Positions 41,330 through 49,046 of a stretch of 64,000 nucleotides of DNA are shown here, piece by piece. The position numbers and the translations under genes were made by a program. The notes under the pieces are model-generated. The model searched no databases, was not told the origin of the DNA, and saw only the letters and a program-made list of their open reading frames with translations. Location of the stretch: the NCBI RefSeq assembly GCF_026191115.1, contig NZ_JAPHOT010000001.1:2361501-2425500 (forward strand), in the 5' to 3' direction. The stretch comes from Legionella sp. PATHC035 (GTDB lineage: Bacteria; Pseudomonadota; Gammaproteobacteria; Legionellales; Legionellaceae). Position 1 is the first letter of the stretch; each line of letters starts with the position of its first letter.

Positions 41330-42940
41330 TTAGAGCGAAGAACTTAAAGTTGTTTCTGCATCTAAAATCAGTTCTTGCTCCAACGGATGACCTTGTTTAC
41401 CCGAAGCAGTCAATAAGCCATTTTTGACGAGCCCCTGCATGACCACCTGATCACTTGCAGGTTGTTGCCAAACTGGAATCACGACAGGCTTTTGGACGAG
41501 TACGGTTGGTGGTTGCGGTACTGGCTTTCTCCCTGGATTGAGTTTACTTTCTTCTGCCTCCAGCAATTTCAATTGCTCTGCACTAAGTGGTTGAACTTGG
41601 CTGCTGTAGAAGGGGAGTACGCGAAGTTTGAACACCAATAAAAATGCCTCCAGTTTACTGCTTAATTCAGTATATCCATGACTCAAGGGATCATTAAAGG
41701 TTGTCCGCAATTGAGACGGAGATAAGATATCAATGTGATTGAGATCGGTACGATAATAAATTTTTTGATCTTTTCCTAACACAAGCAGTGGTTGGGGTTG
41801 GCGATAGTGATAATCAACATCCGGCATTTGCTCTAGGCCACCGTATTCTGTTTGCCTAGGAAGTTCATAGCCTTTAAATACCTCATGCAGATCGTGCAAT
41901 GAACACGCCATTCCTGCCAAACAGGCTTGCTTATTAAAATAATTATTTGCAACATCAAAATCACCATCGCCTCCTGCTTTAACAGGGGGCTCGCTGCTAT
42001 CGGGCGTTGGATCATAGGCGCGTTTGGTGTAGACGGTTACCCGGTTTAACTCATCGTGTAAATTATTGACTAAAATACTGCCCCAAACTCCGAAACGTTT
42101 AGGAAGTAGGTCACGTAAGTCACCCACGAAGGCAATATGCCCTGCAGCAAAGTGATCGGTATAATAGTGGAAACAAAAAAATTCCATTCCCAAAGCCAAA
42201 GCCTGATACCGATAGGCTATATCTTGCAAGGTATCACGATTTAGCCCCTCAGGTGTCTGCTCGATAATCTTGAGTAATTCATTGAATTCACTATCTTCTG
42301 ATTGATATTCTGAATCAGCCAGCAATTGAGTGAGCTCATAATAAATACGTGCATATCGAAGTGCTATATGATGGCCTATAGTGTATACACGCACTGACCA
42401 TGGAGTAAAATGGGATAAATTTCTATTCAAAATTTCACTATAATTTTTTACCCTCAGGGCAAACATCAGTTGTTGTACATAGAAATTGAGTGTACTTGAA
42501 AATGGGATGTAGTTGGCATTATTTATTTTATATATAGTATCTATATCGCTTTGATCTACGTTGTCATTTGCCAGACGTTTATAAGAGCAAATTAACTTTT
42601 GCTCCTCGCTTTCGCTAACCGGCTCTTTAATTAAATATTTTCCTAATGTTTCACACGTGCCTGTACTATCATAACTTCGGGGGCTAGCATTATATGCAGC
42701 AATACTCGGTAAATTAAGCGATACTTCTCGACCACCAAAATAGTCTCCCGACATGGCCACAATGTTACCCGGTGTGAGATTTAACCCGACAGATTGGGGA
42801 AGGCCAAGTTCGTTAAACCCTTGCACCTGAAGATGTAAGCCCCCCTGCTTATCAATAGTGACATAGGGATTGTTTTTTAAGACCTCCCAATCGAGAAAAC
42901 GTAATGCATCGCCCAGTTCCGTATGTTCTTTTGTATTCAT
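41330..42940 (-). CDS. zinc phospholipase C-like protein (PlcA/B/C type), paralogue 1
   Basis: The product is 536 residues from the ATG at 42940 (GGAG seven bases upstream). It carries the pattern of the PC-PLC/PlcA-PlcB-PlcC metallophospholipase family. The N-terminal motif is NIVAMSGDYFGG. The helical core has IGHHIALRYARIYYELTQ, then CFHYYTDHFAAGHIAF and the VNNLHDELNRVTV segment, where His and Asp/Glu residues would bind zinc. It aligns with the product at 44801-46447 along most of its length (FGVWGSILVNN, YGGLEQMP, LKRVLPFYSSQV-like region). In L. pneumophila PlcC/CegC1 is a Dot/Icm substrate. No signal peptide is present here, which fits translocation. The Pro-rich 460-500 segment (PGRKPVPQPPTV) is a linker. 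Confidence 0.7.
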   Translation of the reverse strand: MNTKEHTELGDALRFLDWEVLKNNPYVTIDKQGGLHLQVQGFNELGLPQSVGLNLTPGNIVAMSGDYFGGREVSLNLPSIAAYNASPRSYDSTGTCETLGKYLIKEPVSESEEQKLICSYKRLANDNVDQSDIDTIYKINNANYIPFSSTLNFYVQQLMFALRVKNYSEILNRNLSHFTPWSVRVYTIGHHIALRYARIYYELTQLLADSEYQSEDSEFNELLKIIEQTPEGLNRDTLQDIAYRYQALALGMEFFCFHYYTDHFAAGHIAFVGDLRDLLPKRFGVWGSILVNNLHDELNRVTVYTKRAYDPTPDSSEPPVKAGGDGDFDVANNYFNKQACLAGMACSLHDLHEVFKGYELPRQTEYGGLEQMPDVDYHYRQPQPLLVLGKDQKIYYRTDLNHIDILSPSQLRTTFNDPLSHGYTELSSKLEAFLLVFKLRVLPFYSSQVQPLSAEQLKLLEAEESKLNPGRKPVPQPPTVLVQKPVVIPVWQQPASDQVVMQGLVKNGLLTASGKQGHPLEQELILDAETTLSSSL

Positions 42941-43185
42941 AAGCAAGCTCCATTTTTCTTATTTTTAGTACACTCCAAAAATTATCAATTACTAAATGCT
43001 ATGCCAGCATGATGTTCAGAAATAAGGGGAAAAAATTTAACTATAGAAGTGAACTATAAAATCTTCAAATAAAGTAAGACTCACTTGGAAGAAAATGAAT
43101 TCGCGATCCTTCAAATGTGGATTTTTCTTTTTTGGGCGAGGGGGCTTTTTCACTTCTATAATTAAAAAAAGAGCCGCTTGAGAAA

Positions 43186-44229
43186 ATGATGACTGACGAA
43201 AAAAAAGAATCATTAGGATTATTTCGTAACACCCTATTTTCGACCTCGGAACAAAGTACCGCCTCCTCTAAAGATCGCAGCAAAGATTTTGATGCAACGA
43301 AACAGACTCAATGGATTCACCTGAGCAAAAGCATTATTGATGAGTTAGGGAAAAAAATATCCTCTTTTCCGCAAATACCTCCCGTAGTCCATCAAGATAT
43401 TCATTGTCCTCCCGAGATGTTTCTGTCCCGTGTAGGTTGTACTTATGCCTGGTTGGCCGATAAACGTCGCGAAGTCGCTAAGATGTTAAAACAAGGCCCG
43501 TTTCGACATCAATTTGGGTTGATTAATAAAGCAGGTTTTGTATCAACAGACCAGTTTAACTTGACTCGCGATCTACCTACCCAAAAAAATCTAGTATACA
43601 AGCACCTCATGGATTTAATTCATCATAACCAGGAGCATGTTGAGGTAATTGGGCAACAAATAGAAAACGGTACAAAATATGCGATTAGGATCAAATTAAC
43701 CCCTGTGGAATGTGAGCGAGTACATCAAAAAAATGCAGAGTCACCATTTCCATTCATCGAAGACGATGTGATTCTTACGATTACTTTTGAGGACTACGGT
43801 GAAGAGGATAGCAGAACATCACTTGTCGTCGATCATCGTCCTACTCCGTTTAATCAAAATTATCGTGATCGATCCAGTTATTTTCAGGTGCAATTCGAAT
43901 TAATTGAGCCCTATTTTCAAGCTTGCTGTGATTGGGATTCGAGTCAAGACATTAAGGAGTTTTTAATTAATGCAGGAAAACTTGCCTATCGCCTGGCTCA
44001 ATTACAACCCGTTGGCCGAGGAAATTCAGCAATTGTTGAATGGATGATCCGAGGGCTTGCCAAAGAAAAGAATATTGAGTTAGGACCTTTTAATCATGAT
44101 GAATTGGGATGGGATTTTAAAGCGTTCTTTACCCCAGATATCAATGTGTACGCTGATTGGTTTTCTGAAAAAGCGTTTAGCAGGCCGGAATTAGTAGGCA
44201 GCGCAAGTGTAACACCCAAAATATTATAA
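43186..44229 (+). CDS. unknown protein between PLC-like paralogues, effector candidate
   Basis: The 347-residue protein starts at ATG ATG ACT; TTGAGAAA is the only upstream hint of a ribosome site. It is soluble, without signal peptide. The middle part is beta-rich (YAIRIKLTPVECERV, DVILTITFEDYG). The C-terminal third holds LAYRLAQLQPVGRGNSAIVEWMIRGLAKEKNI, a helix-P-x-x-RG-x-(S/A)-x-I-x-EW pattern like the conserved 'PF-RGSA-I-EW' block I associate with several bacterial effectors of unknown function. No catalytic site can be assigned. It lies between the two PLC-like paralogues and points in the same direction as the second. Confidence 0.7.
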   Translation: MMTDEKKESLGLFRNTLFSTSEQSTASSKDRSKDFDATKQTQWIHLSKSIIDELGKKISSFPQIPPVVHQDIHCPPEMFLSRVGCTYAWLADKRREVAKMLKQGPFRHQFGLINKAGFVSTDQFNLTRDLPTQKNLVYKHLMDLIHHNQEHVEVIGQQIENGTKYAIRIKLTPVECERVHQKNAESPFPFIEDDVILTITFEDYGEEDSRTSLVVDHRPTPFNQNYRDRSSYFQVQFELIEPYFQACCDWDSSQDIKEFLINAGKLAYRLAQLQPVGRGNSAIVEWMIRGLAKEKNIELGPFNHDELGWDFKAFFTPDINVYADWFSEKAFSRPELVGSASVTPKIL

Positions 44230-44276
44230 GATTCTGGTTTAAAGCATTCATCAACAACTCAAAGAAAAGTTAACTT

Positions 44277-44459
44277 ATGTTATTTTCGATAATTTGCAAA
44301 TTTTCGAAAATAATTAATGAAACGGGTAATTATTATCATGACTTGATTGCTCATGATTTAAAGTCCATGGATATCCAATGCGATCAATTCGTTAATCCAC
44401 TCGCCGAACCGTGGAACACAGCTTATCACAGATGGCATGAACAAATTGCTCAACAATGA
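44277..44459 (+). CDS. possible 60-residue ORF or gene remnant
   Basis: This short frame begins with an ATG preceded by AAAGAAAAGTTAACTT, without a good ribosome site. Its residues look protein-like (YYHDLIAHDLKSMDIQCDQF, AEPWNTAYHRWHEQIAQQ) and are not low-complexity. No family is recognised. It may be the end of a lost gene in the 571-base gap, or chance. Confidence 0.25.
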   Translation: MLFSIICKFSKIINETGNYYHDLIAHDLKSMDIQCDQFVNPLAEPWNTAYHRWHEQIAQQ

Positions 44460-44735
44460 TTGCACAATAAGGGAATGGTCTTATTAAAAGAAAAGAAGCC
44501 ATGGGTTGAAAAGAATCAGCGCTATTTGAACGGATATTGGCTCTAAGGCAATTGCCCATTGTGTTTTGAAAAAACAGCAAGTTATTTTGTGAATGTTGTG
44601 GGGTGCATTTTCGTCCCGAAGAAATGATTTGCGGGACTCATTTAGTAGCAAGGGAAGTTTGAGTTCACCTGTTCATTTTCTTTCAGACATGCATAGGTCA
44701 TTTTGTAGTTAATTAAAAAGCAAGCTGGTAACCCA

Positions 44736-44755
44736 ATTAAGGCTCCTTTAATCTT
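44736..44755 (+). promoter_or_regulatory. possible PmrA box upstream of PLC-like paralogue 2
   Basis: ATTAAGGCT-CC-TTTAATCTT has the 11-base tandem layout. TATAAT follows seven bases later at 44763-44768, closer than at the other two boxes. The gene start is 45 bases downstream. Confidence 0.5.
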
Positions 44756-44800
44756 TATTGAGTATAATTATGTTAAATTTATTATCATGATGTTGTTTTT

Positions 44801-46447
44801 ATGGAAACCAACGAACATAAAAATGCTGGCGATCAAATACGCATTCAAACATTAGGCAATCGTTATCTGAAAGGTAGTCAGAATTTATCCCCAGAAAATA
44901 CCAATAATTTGCGTCTTAAAATGATGCAGGAAGTTGATGGCATCCCTGTGCCGCTTGCTATGAAGTTAAGCGCTGGGGATGTCGTTGCTTTAGCTGGTGA
45001 TTATTATACGAAAGCAGGCTGGTGGGAACAATTACAAATTCCTGAAAAAACCGGAGATGGCACTGAAGAAAATGAGCAATTACTCCACACCCCAGTGACG
45101 CAAGCCGAAACCGATGCGTTCAAACAAGCCTATGATGATTTAGCCTCACCCGCTGTAACAAAAAGCGCGATCAGCCAAATTTTCGCTATCGATGGATCAC
45201 GTTTTATTCCCAGCTTATTGAAACAATTAATTTATGCAGTCACTGTAAAAGATTATGGTGCAAAATTAGCAAGCAATGAAGATCATTTTGCACCATGGTC
45301 ACTGCGTGGATATATTGTAGGACATCAATCTGCCTTAAATATGGCGGAGATAGCTTATTATTGTCATCAAATTGCTGGAGGGAAAGTCAGTAAAGAAGAT
45401 AAAAAAATTCCTTCAGAAATTCGAGATCGATTAGCGAAAATTGTACAGCAAATTGAAATAGACCCTGCAAAATATAAACTGGCCCCTGAATCAACAGAAG
45501 GGAAGTTAACCGAGAAAGAACTATTTACGGAACTGGGGCATCGTTTTCATGCTATGGCAGTGGCTCGTGATTTATTTGCAATGCATTTTTATTCGGACCA
45601 TTTTGCTGGAGGCCATTTGAGCCGCATGGGCGAAATGAGAAAGCTTCTTCCAAAAGAGTTCGGTGTATGGGGCAGTATTCTTGTTAATAACATGCATAAT
45701 GAAGACAATAAAAACAGCGTTGCCGTTACCAATTCTTTTCAGCCCTTTAGTAGAGAGCAAGACATGATCAAGGAGGATAGCAAAGCCTATGGTGACGGAA
45801 CTTATTTTTACCATGAGAATGATGCAAACGCGAACATGCTGATCAATGGGATGGATAATTCCCTAGGAGATATTGCGCGTTTGATGAAAACTGGTGAAAA
45901 GCGACAATCTGTTGATTACGGAGGTTTGGATTTTTTGCCGCAAATCAATTACAAGGATTCTCAACCGCAACCTTTATTCATTCAGGATCCCAATAATAAA
46001 AAAATTTATTTTCGTTCCGATGTAAAACGCATTAAGATGTTATCCCCAAGTGAGTATACCGCGACAACCAAAAATCCAAGCCTTAATGGATATGAAGAAC
46101 TGACCCCCACGAAAGCCTTCTGGCTGGTTGTGAAACTCAGGTTGTTTGCGTTTTATTATTCGCCTCAAGTTGAATTAAGAAAAAAAGAACAAGCAAAAAT
46201 TCCTGATGTTGAACAAGAGAATGAGTCTGAGAAAAGGCAAACTGACGAGCAGCAATCTAAATTGAGCCTAAAGCCTATTCCGCAAAACGAGAGCCATTTT
46301 GTACCACCCATCATGGGCAAATGGCGTCAAACGACCACTTCCCATTCAATTGCAAAACAAAGTTTCTTGGCCGGACCTCAAAATGGAAATCCTGAGGAAA
46401 CAATTAGCCCTGATAACGGCGCGGTTTATTCCCAAATCAATCATTGA
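44801..46447 (+). CDS. zinc phospholipase C-like protein (PlcA/B/C type), paralogue 2
   Basis: The 548-residue protein is the paralogue of the product at 41330-42940. Family motifs are clearer here: SAGDVVALAGDYYTKAGWW near residue 60, VGHQSALNMAEIAYYCHQI, MHFYSDHFAGGHLSRMGEMRKLLPKEFG and NNMHNEDNKNSVAV followed by AYGDGTYF. These are the His/Asp-rich segments expected for zinc in PC-PLC-type enzymes. The last ~90 residues are Gln/Glu/Ser-rich and unstructured (EQENESEKRQTDEQQSK), typical of a Dot/Icm C-terminal signal region. No signal peptide. A PmrA-type box lies upstream. Hydrolysis of host glycerophospholipids is inferred. No good ribosome site precedes the ATG. Confidence 0.72.
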   Translation: METNEHKNAGDQIRIQTLGNRYLKGSQNLSPENTNNLRLKMMQEVDGIPVPLAMKLSAGDVVALAGDYYTKAGWWEQLQIPEKTGDGTEENEQLLHTPVTQAETDAFKQAYDDLASPAVTKSAISQIFAIDGSRFIPSLLKQLIYAVTVKDYGAKLASNEDHFAPWSLRGYIVGHQSALNMAEIAYYCHQIAGGKVSKEDKKIPSEIRDRLAKIVQQIEIDPAKYKLAPESTEGKLTEKELFTELGHRFHAMAVARDLFAMHFYSDHFAGGHLSRMGEMRKLLPKEFGVWGSILVNNMHNEDNKNSVAVTNSFQPFSREQDMIKEDSKAYGDGTYFYHENDANANMLINGMDNSLGDIARLMKTGEKRQSVDYGGLDFLPQINYKDSQPQPLFIQDPNNKKIYFRSDVKRIKMLSPSEYTATTKNPSLNGYEELTPTKAFWLVVKLRLFAFYYSPQVELRKKEQAKIPDVEQENESEKRQTDEQQSKLSLKPIPQNESHFVPPIMGKWRQTTTSHSIAKQSFLAGPQNGNPEETISPDNGAVYSQINH

Positions 46448-46522
46448 TTGTAAAAAAATTAATAATATATTAACCTAATTGACTATTACTAATCCAGACA
46501 CTTCCATAAGGCTCGTTAGATA

Positions 46523-48994
46523 ATGAATAGGTTGATGAGTATGGTGTTGGCTGTTTTTGTTGTTACAGCCCAATTGAATACGGCGAGCGCTAGTGATTCT
46601 TTTGCAGCACAGCCCACTTCGTGTATCAACTCCAGTTTTAGTGCATCTGGGAATTCAAATTGGCAAAACATTTCGCTTAAGTTAACGAATAATTGCGGAC
46701 AAAGCGTTGATTTTCAGAATACCAAAATAACCTTTGTGGATGCCTCTTCTCTTGATACCTCATTTTGGGGCGATTTTTCTTCTTTGTCCTATCCCGATAA
46801 TGTCTTGCAAATTACCTCTCAAATGCAGACAGACGGAACTGTTGTAGCAACGCTTAATTTACATTTTCCGACAACAACTGGCTCAAACAGTATCTTACCT
46901 AAAGGTGGTTCCATTGTGCTCTATTATGGTGCACCTACAGCGGATTATGTAGCGAATAGTGTTCAAGTTTATTTAGGAGCACCTCCTAACACAGGACGTA
47001 TCGCCGTTAGTGTACAAGCGTTACCATCAGATCTAAGTGGTTATACAAATACCCCTAATGTGATCGCGACCCAGACAGACAGCGGGGCTTCAGTCAATGC
47101 CAATGCACCGTGGAATGCAGTGACTCCAATGACACAACTTGAAAGTGGCAGTACCTACACCCTTTCTACGCCGAATATTATTTTTAATGGCACGAATTGC
47201 GTTCCTACTTTTGTTCCTGCTTCTGTGGTGGCTGGTGAAACCCCTCCAACGGTTAATTTAAACTATGCCTGTTCTCCTATAGCACAAGAAGCCGCAACGA
47301 TAAATGTCAGCGGGGCCCCTGGATCACTGAAGCAAGTAAGTGTTACTTTGACACCTAACGATGGTTTTGCTGCTTTGACCCAGATTGTCAATTTGACCAA
47401 TGGCTCGGGCTCTGCAACGGTCTCATTGACTGCCGGGACAATCTATACTTTGTCTACCAGTGCTATCCCAGGCTACTCCGTACATTTTAGCCCGCAACCC
47501 TTGCAAGCCGCTGCCGGTGTGGTTGAAACAATTACTTTCTCGCCCAGTTCAAGCAAAGTTCCTGGATGGCCAAATTATCTTGCCATGGGAGCGGTTACTG
47601 ATGACTCACCTGCAATACAAACTTCATTGCAATCACGCCCAATCGATGCCATTTTCAAATACGGTGGATTAGGTGGGAATGGTGATCCAGGACAAATTGT
47701 TTATCCAATTTTTGATTTGGAAACGGCACAACAAGCACAAGCACTATCTGCCTTTTACCAGCAGCAACAATTACCCAATAAAGTAATCCCTACAATGGTT
47801 ATTTATACTGCGCAGATGAGTGGTGGCACCAGTTTTACTGACTTTGAATACACCAATATGGTGATGCACTATATTAATCTCATCATGGAGGCGCAAAAAC
47901 TCCAATCATTCCAATCAGCACAGTTTAATTATCCGGGGGCGATTATCTTAAATCCTGATTTATTCGGAATGCTGCAACAAGAAAACTTATTAAACGATGC
48001 CAATACGGCGATAAGTCAAGTGCCACTGCAAAAAGCATTGCAGACTGCTGTGTGTTTTGCTACATCAACCATTGATACAAATTATGGTACAGGCTTAAAT
48101 TATGAAGCATTGTTTCAGGCAATCCGGAGTAAAACGACCGATAATTGGTCGGCAATGAGCACCTGGGATACCTATAAGCTGCAATATTTTAATCATTGCA
48201 TTGCCAACCCAACTGTTCCTGCATCGATTACTATTCCTGCCTTTACGAACGATTTTCCTGGTTGGGTACAATCGACTAATTGGATTATTCGGCAATTTGC
48301 ACCTCATGTAACTTTTGGCTGGCAAGTGAATTTGTGGGGAGTTGGTAGTTCCAATTGGGTGCATCAAAACTATGATGCAGCGACATTAAAGGCCAATGTT
48401 TCTGATCCGACTGTTACCTTAATTGAAGCGACTACTGCATATCAAGGCAATTACAAACCCGATTTTATTGTGTTTGATAAATATGAAATGGATGCCATTC
48501 CTGGGGCAGTTGGCTCTGGATATTTATTTAATGCGCGGGATTGGTTTAATGTATTGAATTACGTCAACAACATTAGCGTTTCTTTGGGTAATATTCCGGT
48601 GATGTTATGGCAAATCCCTGGAGGTCATTTACAACAAAATAATGATGTGGACACGCGAACAAGTCATGCTTCAACCGAGCCTGACTTTTTTTTTGGGAAT
48701 TCATATAATCCTTTAAGCAATTTAAAGTCCTATGTCCTGGGCACTTCTTTATCGAGTTCAATTTATGGTACCAGCAATATTATGGATTATTTGATGATGG
48801 ATGCTCATGGGGGCAATACCTATGTTTGGCAAACAAATAATTTACAACAAGCCGCCAGCAGCAATGTATTTGCCATTCTTTGGGGCGGAGGTAATACGAC
48901 CAGTGTTGGTAGCTTCCCTAGTGATGATGGCGGTTGGCTTGCCAATAAAATTAATAACTACTATAAAAATCCAGTGAACTTGTCATTGCGTTAG
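46523..48994 (+). CDS. large secreted glycosidase-like protein with N-terminal carbohydrate-binding-type domain
   Basis: The 823-residue precursor has a signal peptide (MNRLMSMVLAVFVVTAQLNTASA, cleavage near 23). A first beta-sandwich (about 30-150) reads CINSSFSASGNSNWQNISLKLTNNCGQSVDF and resembles carbohydrate-binding modules of bacterial chitinases and cellulases. A second beta domain, with Thr/Ser-rich strands and a CVPTFVP...YACSP disulfide, covers about 155-370. Residues ~375-823 look like a TIM-barrel hydrolase (FGWQVNLWGVG, PDFIVFDKYEMDA, IPVMLWQIPGGH, LMMDAHGG). Acidic residues in FDKYEMDA could be catalytic. Likely exported by the type II system to act on polysaccharide. The family was not pinned down. 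Confidence 0.75.
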   Translation: MNRLMSMVLAVFVVTAQLNTASASDSFAAQPTSCINSSFSASGNSNWQNISLKLTNNCGQSVDFQNTKITFVDASSLDTSFWGDFSSLSYPDNVLQITSQMQTDGTVVATLNLHFPTTTGSNSILPKGGSIVLYYGAPTADYVANSVQVYLGAPPNTGRIAVSVQALPSDLSGYTNTPNVIATQTDSGASVNANAPWNAVTPMTQLESGSTYTLSTPNIIFNGTNCVPTFVPASVVAGETPPTVNLNYACSPIAQEAATINVSGAPGSLKQVSVTLTPNDGFAALTQIVNLTNGSGSATVSLTAGTIYTLSTSAIPGYSVHFSPQPLQAAAGVVETITFSPSSSKVPGWPNYLAMGAVTDDSPAIQTSLQSRPIDAIFKYGGLGGNGDPGQIVYPIFDLETAQQAQALSAFYQQQQLPNKVIPTMVIYTAQMSGGTSFTDFEYTNMVMHYINLIMEAQKLQSFQSAQFNYPGAIILNPDLFGMLQQENLLNDANTAISQVPLQKALQTAVCFATSTIDTNYGTGLNYEALFQAIRSKTTDNWSAMSTWDTYKLQYFNHCIANPTVPASITIPAFTNDFPGWVQSTNWIIRQFAPHVTFGWQVNLWGVGSSNWVHQNYDAATLKANVSDPTVTLIEATTAYQGNYKPDFIVFDKYEMDAIPGAVGSGYLFNARDWFNVLNYVNNISVSLGNIPVMLWQIPGGHLQQNNDVDTRTSHASTEPDFFFGNSYNPLSNLKSYVLGTSLSSSIYGTSNIMDYLMMDAHGGNTYVWQTNNLQQAASSNVFAILWGGGNTTSVGSFPSDDGGWLANKINNYYKNPVNLSLR

Positions 48995-49046
48995 ACGGCT
49001 GCATGGAATGAGGCAAACAGGCGAAACATAGGATGGGTTGGAATCA

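Noticed and set aside
46458..46477. TTAA pair at 11-base spacing before the secreted hydrolase gene
   Set aside because: Lies in a nearly pure AT run with a poor second nonamer; probably chance.
49000..49046. Mg2+-sensing leader or riboswitch before mgtA
   Set aside because: Only about 50 bases separate it from the preceding stop and no leader structure was seen.
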